NCBI GenBank assembly: GCA_035630615.1
Contig: DASQKI010000052.1
Location: 1 to 8,019 of the forward strand
Direction: 5' to 3'
Origin: DATFRX01 sp035630615
GTDB taxonomy: Bacteria; Actinomycetota; Actinomycetes; Propionibacteriales; Nocardioidaceae
DNA: 8,019 nucleotides
Positions 1 to 6,125 of the stretch are shown one piece after another. Every line of letters starts with the position of its first letter. The stretch's first letter is position 1. The notes under the pieces are model-generated. The model did not search any database, had not been told where the DNA came from, and saw only the letters and a list, made by a program, of their open reading frames with translations. A program made the translations under genes and the position numbers.

Positions 1-198
1 CCCGTAGAACGCCGAGGGCTGGTGCAGCCGCACGAACGGGTACGCATCCACCCAGTGCCCGCCCGGTGCATGCCGGCGGTCGACCACCGTCACGGTCGCA
101 TCGGAGTGCGCGAGCAACTGGTCGGTGAAGGCCATCCCGGCGGCGCCCGCGCCGACCACGAGGTAGTCGGTCTCCAGGTCCTCCGCGTGCGCGTTCAT
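1..198 (-). CDS. FAD/NAD(P)-binding flavoprotein, N-terminal part (runs off window)
   Basis: Only the first 66 codons lie in the window; the rest is beyond the left edge. The translation begins MNAHAEDLETDYLVVGAGAA and has a Rossmann dinucleotide-binding fingerprint, GAGAAG (about residues 17-22), at the end of a hydrophobic strand. An acidic-ended second strand (TVTVVDRR) follows, then PGGHW and FVRLHQPSAFYG. This is the usual N-terminal layout of flavin-dependent oxidoreductases and monooxygenases. The ATG at 198-196 overlaps the TGA of the preceding flavoprotein gene in an ATGA motif (4 bp), so translational coupling is likely. It is probably the last visible gene of the OsmC-led unit and would fall under the operator at 2019-2038. 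The FAD-binding assignment is fairly secure, but the reaction and substrate are not visible. Confidence 0.85.
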   Translation of the reverse strand, partial: MNAHAEDLETDYLVVGAGAAGMAFTDQLLAHSDATVTVVDRRHAPGGHWVDAYPFVRLHQPSAFYG

Positions 199-1415
199 GA
201 GGCGCTCGCGCTCGCGAGGCGGTCCAGGTGGGCAGCGAGATGGGCAGCCAGGTCGGCCGCGTCCGCCGCCGCTCCGTCGATGAACGTGGACCGGCGCCGC
301 CGCAACAGCGGCAGGCCGATGACGTACAGGCCCGGCCACGGCGTCACCCCGCCGTCGTGCTTGAGCCGGCCGCGGGCGTCGAACACGGGAACGTCCACCC
401 ACGAGAAGTCCGCCTTGATGCCGGTGGCCCAAACGACCGACCGGATCTCCCCGCGCCGCAGGTCGATCCCCAGTGGCACGTCTGCCACCTCCGTGGGCGC
501 GGGCCGCTCACCGACCCCGCCGGCGTACGCGTCGATCGTGTCGAGCAACCTGGCGAGCTTGAGGTCGGCGAGGGCACACACGTTGCGCAGCGAGCCGGAG
601 AACTGGGCGTGTCCGTCGCAGATGCCGGCGAGCTTGCCGACCACGCGGACCCCCAGCGCCTGCAACGAGTTCAGGTCGACCGTTCGATCGGCGCCGACCA
701 ACTGCATCGAAGGTAGGTGACGGGCACGCACGAGGTCGTCCATCTCCTCGGCCCGCTCGTCGAGGACGCCCGTAGCGTCCAGCCACCAGAAGATGTCCCG
801 CCCGCGGTAGCGACGGGGGACCCGGACGTGCTCGCCGACCGCGACGGTGACCTGGCGACCGGAGCGCTGCAGCTCCTCGGCGAGCTGGACTCCCGTGGCC
901 GATGCGCCAACGACCAGCACACCTCCGGAAGGCAGCGCAGCGGGGTTGCGGTACTGGTCCGGCGTGACCGAGACGACTCCGGCGGGCACCTGGTCCGCGA
1001 ACGCGGGCACGACCGGAACCGCGCATGCACCGGAGGCGAGCACGACCGTGCGGGCGTGCCAGGTGTTCTGATCGGTCCGCACGACATAGCCCTCAGAGGC
1101 CGGATGCACCGCGGTGATTGTCGTGCCGGTCAGGACGGGCGCGGCGGTGTCTCTCGCATAGTCGTCTATCAGCCGGGCAACGCCTTGTGCTGTGAGATAG
1201 CCGTCCGGGTCGTCGCCTCGGTACGCGTAGCCTCCCGGCAGCCGAGTCATCCAGTTGGGGGTGAGTAGCCGCAGCGAGTCCCACCGCTTGGTGCGCCACG
1301 AGCTCGCCACCTCGCCGCGTTCGAGGACGACATGGTCGATCGAACGGTCGGCGAGGCAGCGGCTCATGGTTAGTCCGCAATGACCGGCGCCCACCACGAC
1401 TGTGGTCGTCTGCAC
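195..1415 (-). CDS. Flavin-dependent monooxygenase-like NAD(P)/FAD oxidoreductase
   Basis: This 406-residue protein has the two-Rossmann layout of class B flavoprotein monooxygenases and related oxidoreductases. The FAD site is VVVGAGHCG (G9-x-G11-x-x-G14). A second nucleotide site, VLVVGASATG, covers about residues 166-175, and the late ATG-type motif is WATGIKADFSW at 329-339. A C-terminal PGLYVIGLPL segment precedes the FAD-contacting end. The family's FxGxxxHxxxY fingerprint is degenerate: Thr151 sits where the His four residues before Tyr155 is expected, so it may be an oxidase or reductase and not an oxygen-inserting enzyme. The start is a GTG at 1415, with GAGGG five bases upstream on the minus strand. 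It lies 16 bp after the OsmC gene and overlaps the next flavoprotein by 4 bp, so the three are probably co-transcribed. A cytosolic role acting on a small molecule is inferred; the substrate is unknown. Confidence 0.88.
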   Translation of the reverse strand: MQTTTVVVGAGHCGLTMSRCLADRSIDHVVLERGEVASSWRTKRWDSLRLLTPNWMTRLPGGYAYRGDDPDGYLTAQGVARLIDDYARDTAAPVLTGTTITAVHPASEGYVVRTDQNTWHARTVVLASGACAVPVVPAFADQVPAGVVSVTPDQYRNPAALPSGGVLVVGASATGVQLAEELQRSGRQVTVAVGEHVRVPRRYRGRDIFWWLDATGVLDERAEEMDDLVRARHLPSMQLVGADRTVDLNSLQALGVRVVGKLAGICDGHAQFSGSLRNVCALADLKLARLLDTIDAYAGGVGERPAPTEVADVPLGIDLRRGEIRSVVWATGIKADFSWVDVPVFDARGRLKHDGGVTPWPGLYVIGLPLLRRRRSTFIDGAAADAADLAAHLAAHLDRLASASAS

Positions 1416-1431
1416 AAGACCCTCGGCCCGC

Positions 1432-1995
1432 TCAGGTCACGTCGACCGTGACGCTGGTCGGGTTGGTCATGAGGTCGTATACAGCCGAGCGCTTCTGCGA
1501 CTGCGCGACGAGTGCCTTGATCTCCTCCGGGGTGGCGTCGGCATCGATCTGGTAGCTCACGTTCACTCCGCTGAAGCCGTTGCGGACGTCCGGGTCCGCG
1601 CCGAGGATCCCGTGCAGGTCCATCTCCGCCGTGAGTGTGGCCTTCACCGACCTGAGCTGGATCTGACGCTGCTGGGCCACCGCGGCAACACCGGCGGTCA
1701 GACAGCCTCCGAGCGCGACCAGCACGTACTCGACCGGCGTGATGCCCTTGTCCTGCGCGGCGAACTGTTCCGGGTGGTCGACCTCGTGGCTGAAGGTCGT
1801 GTGGTGCTGCTGCTCTTCGCCGAAGCCGAAGAACGTCTCCACATCAGACCTGCTGTGCGTGCCGTGTACCCACAACGTGGTCGAGCGCCACTGGAACTTG
1901 GCGATGTCCGGGTTCTCCGGCAGCATGTCGCGGACCCCGATGAGAGCCTCGACGTTTACGCCGTTATCGGCGTGCGCTTGGGTTGTGGTTGTCAT
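1432..1995 (-). CDS. OsmC-family protein with a single cysteine
   Basis: This 187-residue protein has OsmC/Ohr-fold features. An N-terminal beta-rich part is followed by the helix PVEYVLVALGGCLTAGVAAV with Cys98 in the conserved ALGGC position, then the C-terminal segment QSQKRSAVYDLMTNPTSVTV. Classical OsmC/Ohr proteins are thiol peroxidases using two cysteines. Here the second position, usually in a (S/C)PV-type motif, is Ser170, and Cys98 is the only cysteine in the protein. A two-cysteine peroxide cycle is therefore doubtful. Thiol or acyl handling, or a partner thiol, is possible. I chose the ATG at 1995: the frame is open to an ATG at 2064, but that extension would be translated from the operator and lacks OsmC character, while an AGAAGGG element lies just before 1995. 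It is the first gene of a unit with the two flavoproteins and has its own copy of the operator. Confidence 0.9.
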   Translation of the reverse strand: MTTTTQAHADNGVNVEALIGVRDMLPENPDIAKFQWRSTTLWVHGTHSRSDVETFFGFGEEQQHHTTFSHEVDHPEQFAAQDKGITPVEYVLVALGGCLTAGVAAVAQQRQIQLRSVKATLTAEMDLHGILGADPDVRNGFSGVNVSYQIDADATPEEIKALVAQSQKRSAVYDLMTNPTSVTVDVT

Positions 1996-2018
1996 TGTGC
2001 TTTTCCCTTCTCTCGATA

Positions 2019-2038
2019 ATTCGGTCGACCGACCGAAC
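2019..2038. promoter_or_regulatory. Putative TetR operator, copy 1 (OsmC promoter)
   Basis: The site reads ATTCGGTC-GACC-GACCGAAC, an 8-4-8 inverted repeat with 7 of 8 arm positions matching. The 20 bases at 2018-2037 are identical to those at 5684-5703, before the TetR gene. It lies in the 87-bp gap between the glycosyltransferase stop (2083) and the OsmC start (1995), centred about 33 bp before the ATG, a good position for blocking transcription. No convincing -35/-10 pair could be read upstream. Binding by the local TetR protein is inferred from the shared sequence. Confidence 0.72.
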
Positions 2039-2082
2039 TGATGTAATGAGGGGCACGAGGCCATCGTTTGATACCTGCTCTG

Positions 2083-4176
2083 CTAGAGGAGTTCGGCGAT
2101 AAGGTGGGCGGCGCGTTCGGCGCCCTCGGTCTCGACGTCTCTGTAGTCGACCGGCTTGCCCGCCAGCTCGGTGATGCGGGCGGCGATGTCGTCCGGGTCG
2201 CCGGTCGCGTAGTCCATGCACGTCCCGGCGCGGTAGCGCTCGAGGCGGTGTCGGACGTGGAAGTTCTGCTCGAAGTGGTGACCGAGCGGGAAGTACAGGA
2301 ACGGACGCTTGGCCGCCGCCAGCTCCATCGTGGTGGTCAGCCCGCCCTGCACGACAGCGAGGTCGCAGACCGATAGGTGCTCGTAAAGGCGGTCTACGTA
2401 GCCCCGAACTTCTAGGCCCGCCCGCTCTGGGAACGTCGCCGGGTCGATGCGGGGGCCGGTCACCACGATCATCCGCAGCTCCGGCATTGCCTTTTTGGCC
2501 AGCGGATAGGCGGCGACGACCTTGTCGATCAACGCCCGGCCGACGCCGCTGCCGCCCACCGCGACCACACACACCATTTCGTCTTCCCGGTAGCCCAGTC
2601 GTTCGCGGATCGCAGGGATCTCTTCGGGGTCGGGCGGAGTAAAGCCGGTGATGTAGCCGGAGTAGGCGAAGTGTTCGTTGGTCCAGTCGCGGATCGCCGG
2701 GAGCTGCCCGCCGAAAGTGTCCGGCACGACGTCCTGACCGGAGCCCACAAAGATCGCCCGGTCCCGGATCCAGGGGAAGCGGTCGATGTGCTCGATCATC
2801 TCTGCGTTGTAGTCGGTGGTCAGGTAGGCCTCGTGGTCCCCGCCGTCGGGCATCGGCAGGAACCCGACGAAGTCGGTCAGCCAGACGTTCTGTCCGCGCT
2901 TCAACTCCGGATTCTCGTGCCAGTAGTAGTCGACGTCCCAGGCTTCGTCACCGACGGTGAGGTCGTAGCAGCCCTCCTCGACGACCTCCTGGAAGACCAT
3001 GAAGTTGGCCACCAGGATCTCGTCCATCCGGCGTAGTGCTTGGAAGCAGTGCAGGTCGTGTCCGGTGGACTCGGCGGCGATGTGGGCCGACTCGCTGGCC
3101 AGCCAGCGACTGGCTGGGTGTATGCGCTCGCCCTCGGCCTCCAGCACCCTCGTCACCGGGTCTTGGGCCAGCCAGTCGATCTCGAGCTCCGGGTGCAGCG
3201 TCTTGAGTTCCTTGGCCACCGCGACATCGCGGCGCGCATGGCCGAGACCGATTGGTGAGGACAGATAGAGCGCTCGCTTGGCCCGGGACCGGCCGCGGGT
3301 CCATGTCGTGGTGGTCATTGGTTCTCCCGTGATGCGGTGGACGAATCCAGTGATGAGCCGGATGACCTTGACTGGATCCCTGGCGTGCGGCAGATGACCG
3401 GAACCGTCGAGGATGACCAGGTCCGCATCGGTCAGCTCGGCGAGTCGGATTCCCCTGGCCACCGGCTGGCAGAGATCCACCGAACCGTGGATCACCAACA
3501 TGGGGCACCGCAGCGTGGCGCACAGTTGCTCCGCCTCGTCGGCGGTCGGCTCACCGAGGCCCGCGTCGCCGGCGATCTTTGCTTCGGCGGCGGTGTCCAA
3601 TGCCCAGCCGACGCCGTCCTCGTACTGCTTTGTCGAGTGCGGCTCCGGCAATTGTTGGTCGAAGAAGAACTCGATCCACTTCCGGTAACCGCCTTCGGTC
3701 CGCCACAGAGACTTGTTGTGCAGGTCCCAGCCCGGCGGGGCCAGCTTCGGGTTCCAGTGGTCGTGTTCGCGGGCGACCTCGATCTCGGGACTGATTGCGA
3801 CGACGCCGAGGACACGTTCGGGGTGGTCGGCGGCCAGTCTGAGCGCCCACGGCACCGCGTGACAGTGTGCGACGACGACCGCCACATCGACACCCTCGGC
3901 ATCGAGGAGGGCGCACAGGTCGGCGTTCACCTCGGCGGGCGCATGCCGCCGAGGGTCCAGCGGTCGATCGGATCCGCCCGTCCCGAGTCCGTCGGTGATC
4001 AACATCCTGAAATGCCGCGCAAGCGTCCCAACGATCCCTTTCCACACCCGGCCATGGGTGATCGCAGACGGCGGGATCAGCAGCAGCGTGGGTCCGTTGT
4101 GTTCGAAGACCTCATAGGCGACCCTGACGCCGTCGCGGTCGACCACGCCGGTCCGATCCGGCAGCCGGGCCCTCAT
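2083..4176 (-). CDS. Alpha/beta hydrolase - glycosyltransferase fusion protein
   Basis: This is a continuous 697-residue frame with two enzyme domains. Residues 1 to about 284 are an alpha/beta hydrolase similar to the neighbouring gene: both share EPHSTKQ, GWAL(D/E)T and GH(L/F)PH(A/T)RDPV. The nucleophile elbow reads AHCHA, so Cys105 replaces the usual serine; the likely partners are Asp234 and His261. Residues about 287-697 resemble a GT-B glycosyltransferase of the MurG/UGT type. They show a glycine-rich GLGHARRD loop (about 310-317) near the start and a donor-side segment, QGGLTTTMELAAAKRPFLY (about 610-628), with EQNFH at 636-640. An activated sugar donor is expected, but the acceptor is unknown. 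The ATG at 4176 overlaps the upstream hydrolase stop in ATGA. Met287 has its own Shine-Dalgarno sequence, so a free glycosyltransferase may also be made. The domain identities are good; the joint function is inference. Confidence 0.85.
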   Translation of the reverse strand: MRARLPDRTGVVDRDGVRVAYEVFEHNGPTLLLIPPSAITHGRVWKGIVGTLARHFRMLITDGLGTGGSDRPLDPRRHAPAEVNADLCALLDAEGVDVAVVVAHCHAVPWALRLAADHPERVLGVVAISPEIEVAREHDHWNPKLAPPGWDLHNKSLWRTEGGYRKWIEFFFDQQLPEPHSTKQYEDGVGWALDTAAEAKIAGDAGLGEPTADEAEQLCATLRCPMLVIHGSVDLCQPVARGIRLAELTDADLVILDGSGHLPHARDPVKVIRLITGFVHRITGEPMTTTTWTRGRSRAKRALYLSSPIGLGHARRDVAVAKELKTLHPELEIDWLAQDPVTRVLEAEGERIHPASRWLASESAHIAAESTGHDLHCFQALRRMDEILVANFMVFQEVVEEGCYDLTVGDEAWDVDYYWHENPELKRGQNVWLTDFVGFLPMPDGGDHEAYLTTDYNAEMIEHIDRFPWIRDRAIFVGSGQDVVPDTFGGQLPAIRDWTNEHFAYSGYITGFTPPDPEEIPAIRERLGYREDEMVCVVAVGGSGVGRALIDKVVAAYPLAKKAMPELRMIVVTGPRIDPATFPERAGLEVRGYVDRLYEHLSVCDLAVVQGGLTTTMELAAAKRPFLYFPLGHHFEQNFHVRHRLERYRAGTCMDYATGDPDDIAARITELAGKPVDYRDVETEGAERAAHLIAELL
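3316..3328 (-). promoter_or_regulatory. Internal ribosome binding site and ATG before the glycosyltransferase domain
   Basis: On the minus strand a GGGAG lies five bases before an in-frame ATG (3318-3316), which starts MTTTTWTRGRSR. This is precisely the boundary between the hydrolase and glycosyltransferase domains (Met287 of the fusion). No stop separates the domains. The site could be a relic of two separate genes or could still produce a separate 411-residue glycosyltransferase. Confidence 0.5.
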
Positions 4177-5039
4177 CGTGCGACTCCGTCGGCGAACTGC
4201 TTGATCAACATATTCACCCGCACGGGATCTCTGGTGTGCGGGAAGTGGCCGCCGCCGGCGATCGTTACCAGTTCGCCTCCGGTCAGCTCGGCGAGTGCGG
4301 CTCCTTCACCGTGGCCGCGCACCGCGTCGTCCGAGCCGTGGATCACCAGTACTGGGCATGTCCCCCGCGCGGCAAGCTTGCGGGTTGTCCGCTCATCGAA
4401 CCCCAGCAAGCCGAGGTCTGAAGCAACGAGTGTCTCGCCGTCGGTCTCCAACGCCCATCCGGTCGCGTCCTCGATCTGCTTCGTGGAGTGCGGTTCGGTG
4501 AAGATCCGTCCCATCAGGAACCGCACGAAGTCCGGGTAGTCGGTCTTCCAGTGATGGGCGTTGTACTTCTCCCAGTCGACCGGGTCGTCGAACACCGCAT
4601 CGAAACGCTGCACCCGACGCTCCGGCAGCCGTGGCATCAGCGGTACGGCCGGTGCGATGAACACCGCACCGAGAACCCGGCCCGGATGCTCGGCGCGCAA
4701 TCGCAGTCCCCAGCTTGCAGCGCAGGACAGGCCTACCAGCACTGCCTTGTCGACCTCGGCGGCATCCAGTACCGCTACGGCGTTCCGCGCATACGCGACA
4801 TCACTGTAGGCGGCGGGTTCGGTCGAGGCGTACGAACCGCCGTTGCCGGGGCCGTCGAAGCACAGCGCGCTGAAATGCCTGGCGAGGTAGGCGATCTGCA
4901 TCTTCCAGTGCCTGGCATGTACCAGCGTCCACGTCGGCAGCAACAGGATCGCCGGCTCGCCTTCCCCGTAACGCTCGAAACGGACTGCGACGCCGTCCCG
5001 CTCCACGACGCCCTCGACCGTCGGCTGACAGGCCCTCAT
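4173..5039 (-). CDS. Alpha/beta hydrolase
   Basis: This 288-residue alpha/beta-hydrolase-fold enzyme shows the expected elements in order: a hydrophobic strand and oxyanion region (AILLLPTWTL), the turn DGPGNGGS, the nucleophile elbow VGLSCA with Ser105, an acid at Asp237 or Asp238 in HGSDD, and the catalytic His265 in GGGHFPH. The cap region around residues 130-200 is shared with the hydrolase half of the next gene (EPHSTKQ, EDATGWALET), so the two look like tandem duplicates. A GTG three bases upstream is also possible. I prefer the ATG at 5039 because the paralogue begins with the same MRA and because it forms a TGATG overlap with the regulator stop. Esterase, lactonase or C-C hydrolase activity is possible, and the substrate cannot be read. 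It is cytosolic, with no signal peptide, and is co-transcribed with the regulator. Confidence 0.88.
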   Translation of the reverse strand: MRACQPTVEGVVERDGVAVRFERYGEGEPAILLLPTWTLVHARHWKMQIAYLARHFSALCFDGPGNGGSYASTEPAAYSDVAYARNAVAVLDAAEVDKAVLVGLSCAASWGLRLRAEHPGRVLGAVFIAPAVPLMPRLPERRVQRFDAVFDDPVDWEKYNAHHWKTDYPDFVRFLMGRIFTEPHSTKQIEDATGWALETDGETLVASDLGLLGFDERTTRKLAARGTCPVLVIHGSDDAVRGHGEGAALAELTGGELVTIAGGGHFPHTRDPVRVNMLIKQFADGVAR

Positions 5040-5647
5040 CACCGGCCGCCCTTTTGCGTGGACTGCTCGAACCTGCGCAGCAGTTCCCCCATCTTGCGCA
5101 GGCCCGACCGTGCGGCGACCATCGATTCGTCCATGCCCAGCAGGATGAGCGTCTCCGCACCCAGGAACGGCATCCCTGCCAACGCGGCGATCTCCTGCGG
5201 CGTGAAAGGGCCCAGCGAGCCGAACCGTTCCTCTGCGCGCCGCGCGACGTCAGTGAGCAGGTCGAACCATCCACGCACCTCGGCGGAGACGGCGCCCGCG
5301 ATCTCCGCGTCGGACCAACCGACCGCCGCCATCTCCATCAACACCCGGACGTAGCCGGACTTGAGGTCGTCCTCGAAGTAGTTGCAGGCCTGCTCCCACT
5401 GCTTCCACAGCGGTAGGTCCGCGTCGTACATCGCGGCCTGCCGGGACAGCCGCTGCTGGTTCTCCGTGTCGAGGACCGCGAGCATCAGGTTCTGCTTCGA
5501 GCCGAAGTGGTAGTGGATCTGGCTCAGCGGCACTCCAGCGGCCACCGCGATCCCGCGCGTCGACAACTTCGCGTAACCGGCCTCCAGCAACCCGCTCTTG
5601 GCCGCGGCCAGTATCCGCTGCCGAGTGTCCTGCTCACCTGGTGCCAC
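5039..5647 (-). CDS. TetR/AcrR-family transcriptional regulator
   Basis: This 202-residue protein has a typical TetR N-terminal DNA-binding domain: TRQRILAAAKSGLLEAGYAK, then a helix-turn-helix at about residues 29-48 (STRGIAVAAGVPLSQIHYHF), then GSKQNL. The rest is a helical ligand-binding and dimer domain that cannot be assigned to a ligand. The start is a GTG at 5647; an in-frame TAG lies two codons upstream, so no earlier start is possible. A GGAG stands 12 bases before it, which is rather far. The gene leads the unit with both hydrolases and the glycosyltransferase. A perfect inverted repeat lies between its promoter and start and recurs before the OsmC gene, so autorepression plus control of both units, relieved by a pathway compound, is the most likely scheme. 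Confidence 0.93.
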   Translation of the reverse strand: MAPGEQDTRQRILAAAKSGLLEAGYAKLSTRGIAVAAGVPLSQIHYHFGSKQNLMLAVLDTENQQRLSRQAAMYDADLPLWKQWEQACNYFEDDLKSGYVRVLMEMAAVGWSDAEIAGAVSAEVRGWFDLLTDVARRAEERFGSLGPFTPQEIAALAGMPFLGAETLILLGMDESMVAARSGLRKMGELLRRFEQSTQKGGR

Positions 5648-5684
5648 CGACTACCACTGCTCCTCACCTAAGCTGAATGGCGTA

Positions 5685-5704
5685 ATTCGGTCGACCGACC
5701 GAAT
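5685..5704. promoter_or_regulatory. Putative TetR operator, copy 2 (regulator promoter)
   Basis: The 20-bp site ATTCGGTCGACCGACCGAAT is a perfect inverted repeat with 8-base arms (ATTCGGTC / GACCGAAT) around GACC. It lies between the likely promoter (5706-5734) and the GTG start of the TetR gene, where bound protein would cover the start of transcription. It shares 20 identical bases (5684-5703) with 2018-2037. Size and symmetry fit a TetR dimer. The recognition itself is inferred. Confidence 0.75.
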
Positions 5705-5705
5705 C

Positions 5706-5734
5706 AGTGTCGAACGTGAGCGCCTCAGTGTCAA
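5706..5734 (-). promoter_or_regulatory. Putative sigma70-type promoter of the TetR-hydrolase operon
   Basis: On the minus strand a consensus -35 TTGACA (5734-5729) is followed, after 17 bases, by GACACT (5711-5706). The second box matches the -10 consensus at only three of six positions, so the -35 carries most of the evidence. Transcription would start inside or next to the operator at 5685-5704, which suits repression. The -35 overlaps the TGA that ends the recombinase remnant. Confidence 0.45.
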
Positions 5735-6009
5735 GGCCTCTCGACGAGCCGAAAGAATCCGCGAACGCCATGCGTCATCGTGTTGATCGACGAATCCATC
5801 AGCCCGGACTCGCCGAGCCCTCGGATGTACAGCTCGACGTGCGCTTGCTGGATCCCGGCCAACGGGTCCAACGCGTTGTGCTGACACCAGTCGAACCAGC
5901 GCCGCAGCTGATAGGCGTACAGGTCGTGGGTGCCCGGAGAACCGGCCAAGCCCACGCTCGCCGCCAACGCGGCGAAGCACCAGCCGGCCCGGGTGAAGCG
6001 CTGCGCCTG
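5731..6009 (-). pseudogene. Truncated tyrosine recombinase (phage-type integrase) remnant, N-terminal domain only
   Basis: The minus-strand frame open from 6009 to 5731 encodes GTHDLYAYQLRRWFDWCQHN, then a segment with HVELYIRGL and SSINTMTHGVRGFFRLVERP before a TGA. This is the pattern of the SAM-like N-terminal core-binding domain of tyrosine recombinases: a helix with YAxxLRxWxxWC, the x-V-x-x-Y helix, and a final helix before the catalytic domain. The catalytic domain with its Arg, His and Tyr residues is absent, and the frame ends at the edge of the TetR promoter. No ATG begins the frame: a TGA at 6012-6010 closes it upstream, and only TTG/GTG codons (for example 5967) are available. It is probably the scar of an integrated element or of a deletion. 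Its direction is toward the cluster. Confidence 0.7.
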
Positions 6010-6111
6010 TCATGGTCTTCGGCCGATCCGGTACGCCCTCCTCGGGTCGTCCGCAACGGATGTGGTTCCGGCGATCGTTGCCGGCGTCGACGGGGTTCGG
6101 CTTGCCTGCCA

Positions 6112-6125
6112 ACATGGCGCCATGT
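6112..6125. repeat. 14-bp perfect palindrome over the DUF4345-like start codon
   Basis: ACATGGCGCCATGT is perfectly self-complementary and contains the proposed ATG start at 6122. It could be an operator or a translation-limiting hairpin, or it may be chance. No clear Shine-Dalgarno sequence precedes this start. Confidence 0.35.

Noticed and set aside
430..445. CGACCGACCGG inside the flavoprotein gene resembling the operator
   Set aside because: It matches only one arm, lies within coding sequence and lacks the inverted repeat.
1402..2019. 205-codon plus-strand open frame opposite the OsmC gene
   Set aside because: It is a mirror frame of a recognisable OsmC protein and runs into the operator.
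1996..2064. Upstream ATG extending the OsmC protein by 23 residues
   Set aside because: The extension would be encoded by the operator and leader and has no OsmC-like content; the ATG at 1995 has a purine-rich element before it.
3337..4539. 400-codon plus-strand open frame opposite the hydrolase genes
   Set aside because: It is antisense to two clear alpha/beta hydrolases, has low-complexity Arg/Pro/Val-rich content and no recognisable domain; such frames are expected opposite GC-rich genes.
4488..5354. 288-codon plus-strand open frame across the TetR-hydrolase junction
   Set aside because: It spans two minus-strand genes with good motifs and shows no protein-family features.
5930..6121. 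N-terminal extension of the DUF4345-like protein
   Set aside because: The extra 64 residues are not membrane-like, overlap the recombinase remnant and exceed the family's usual length.
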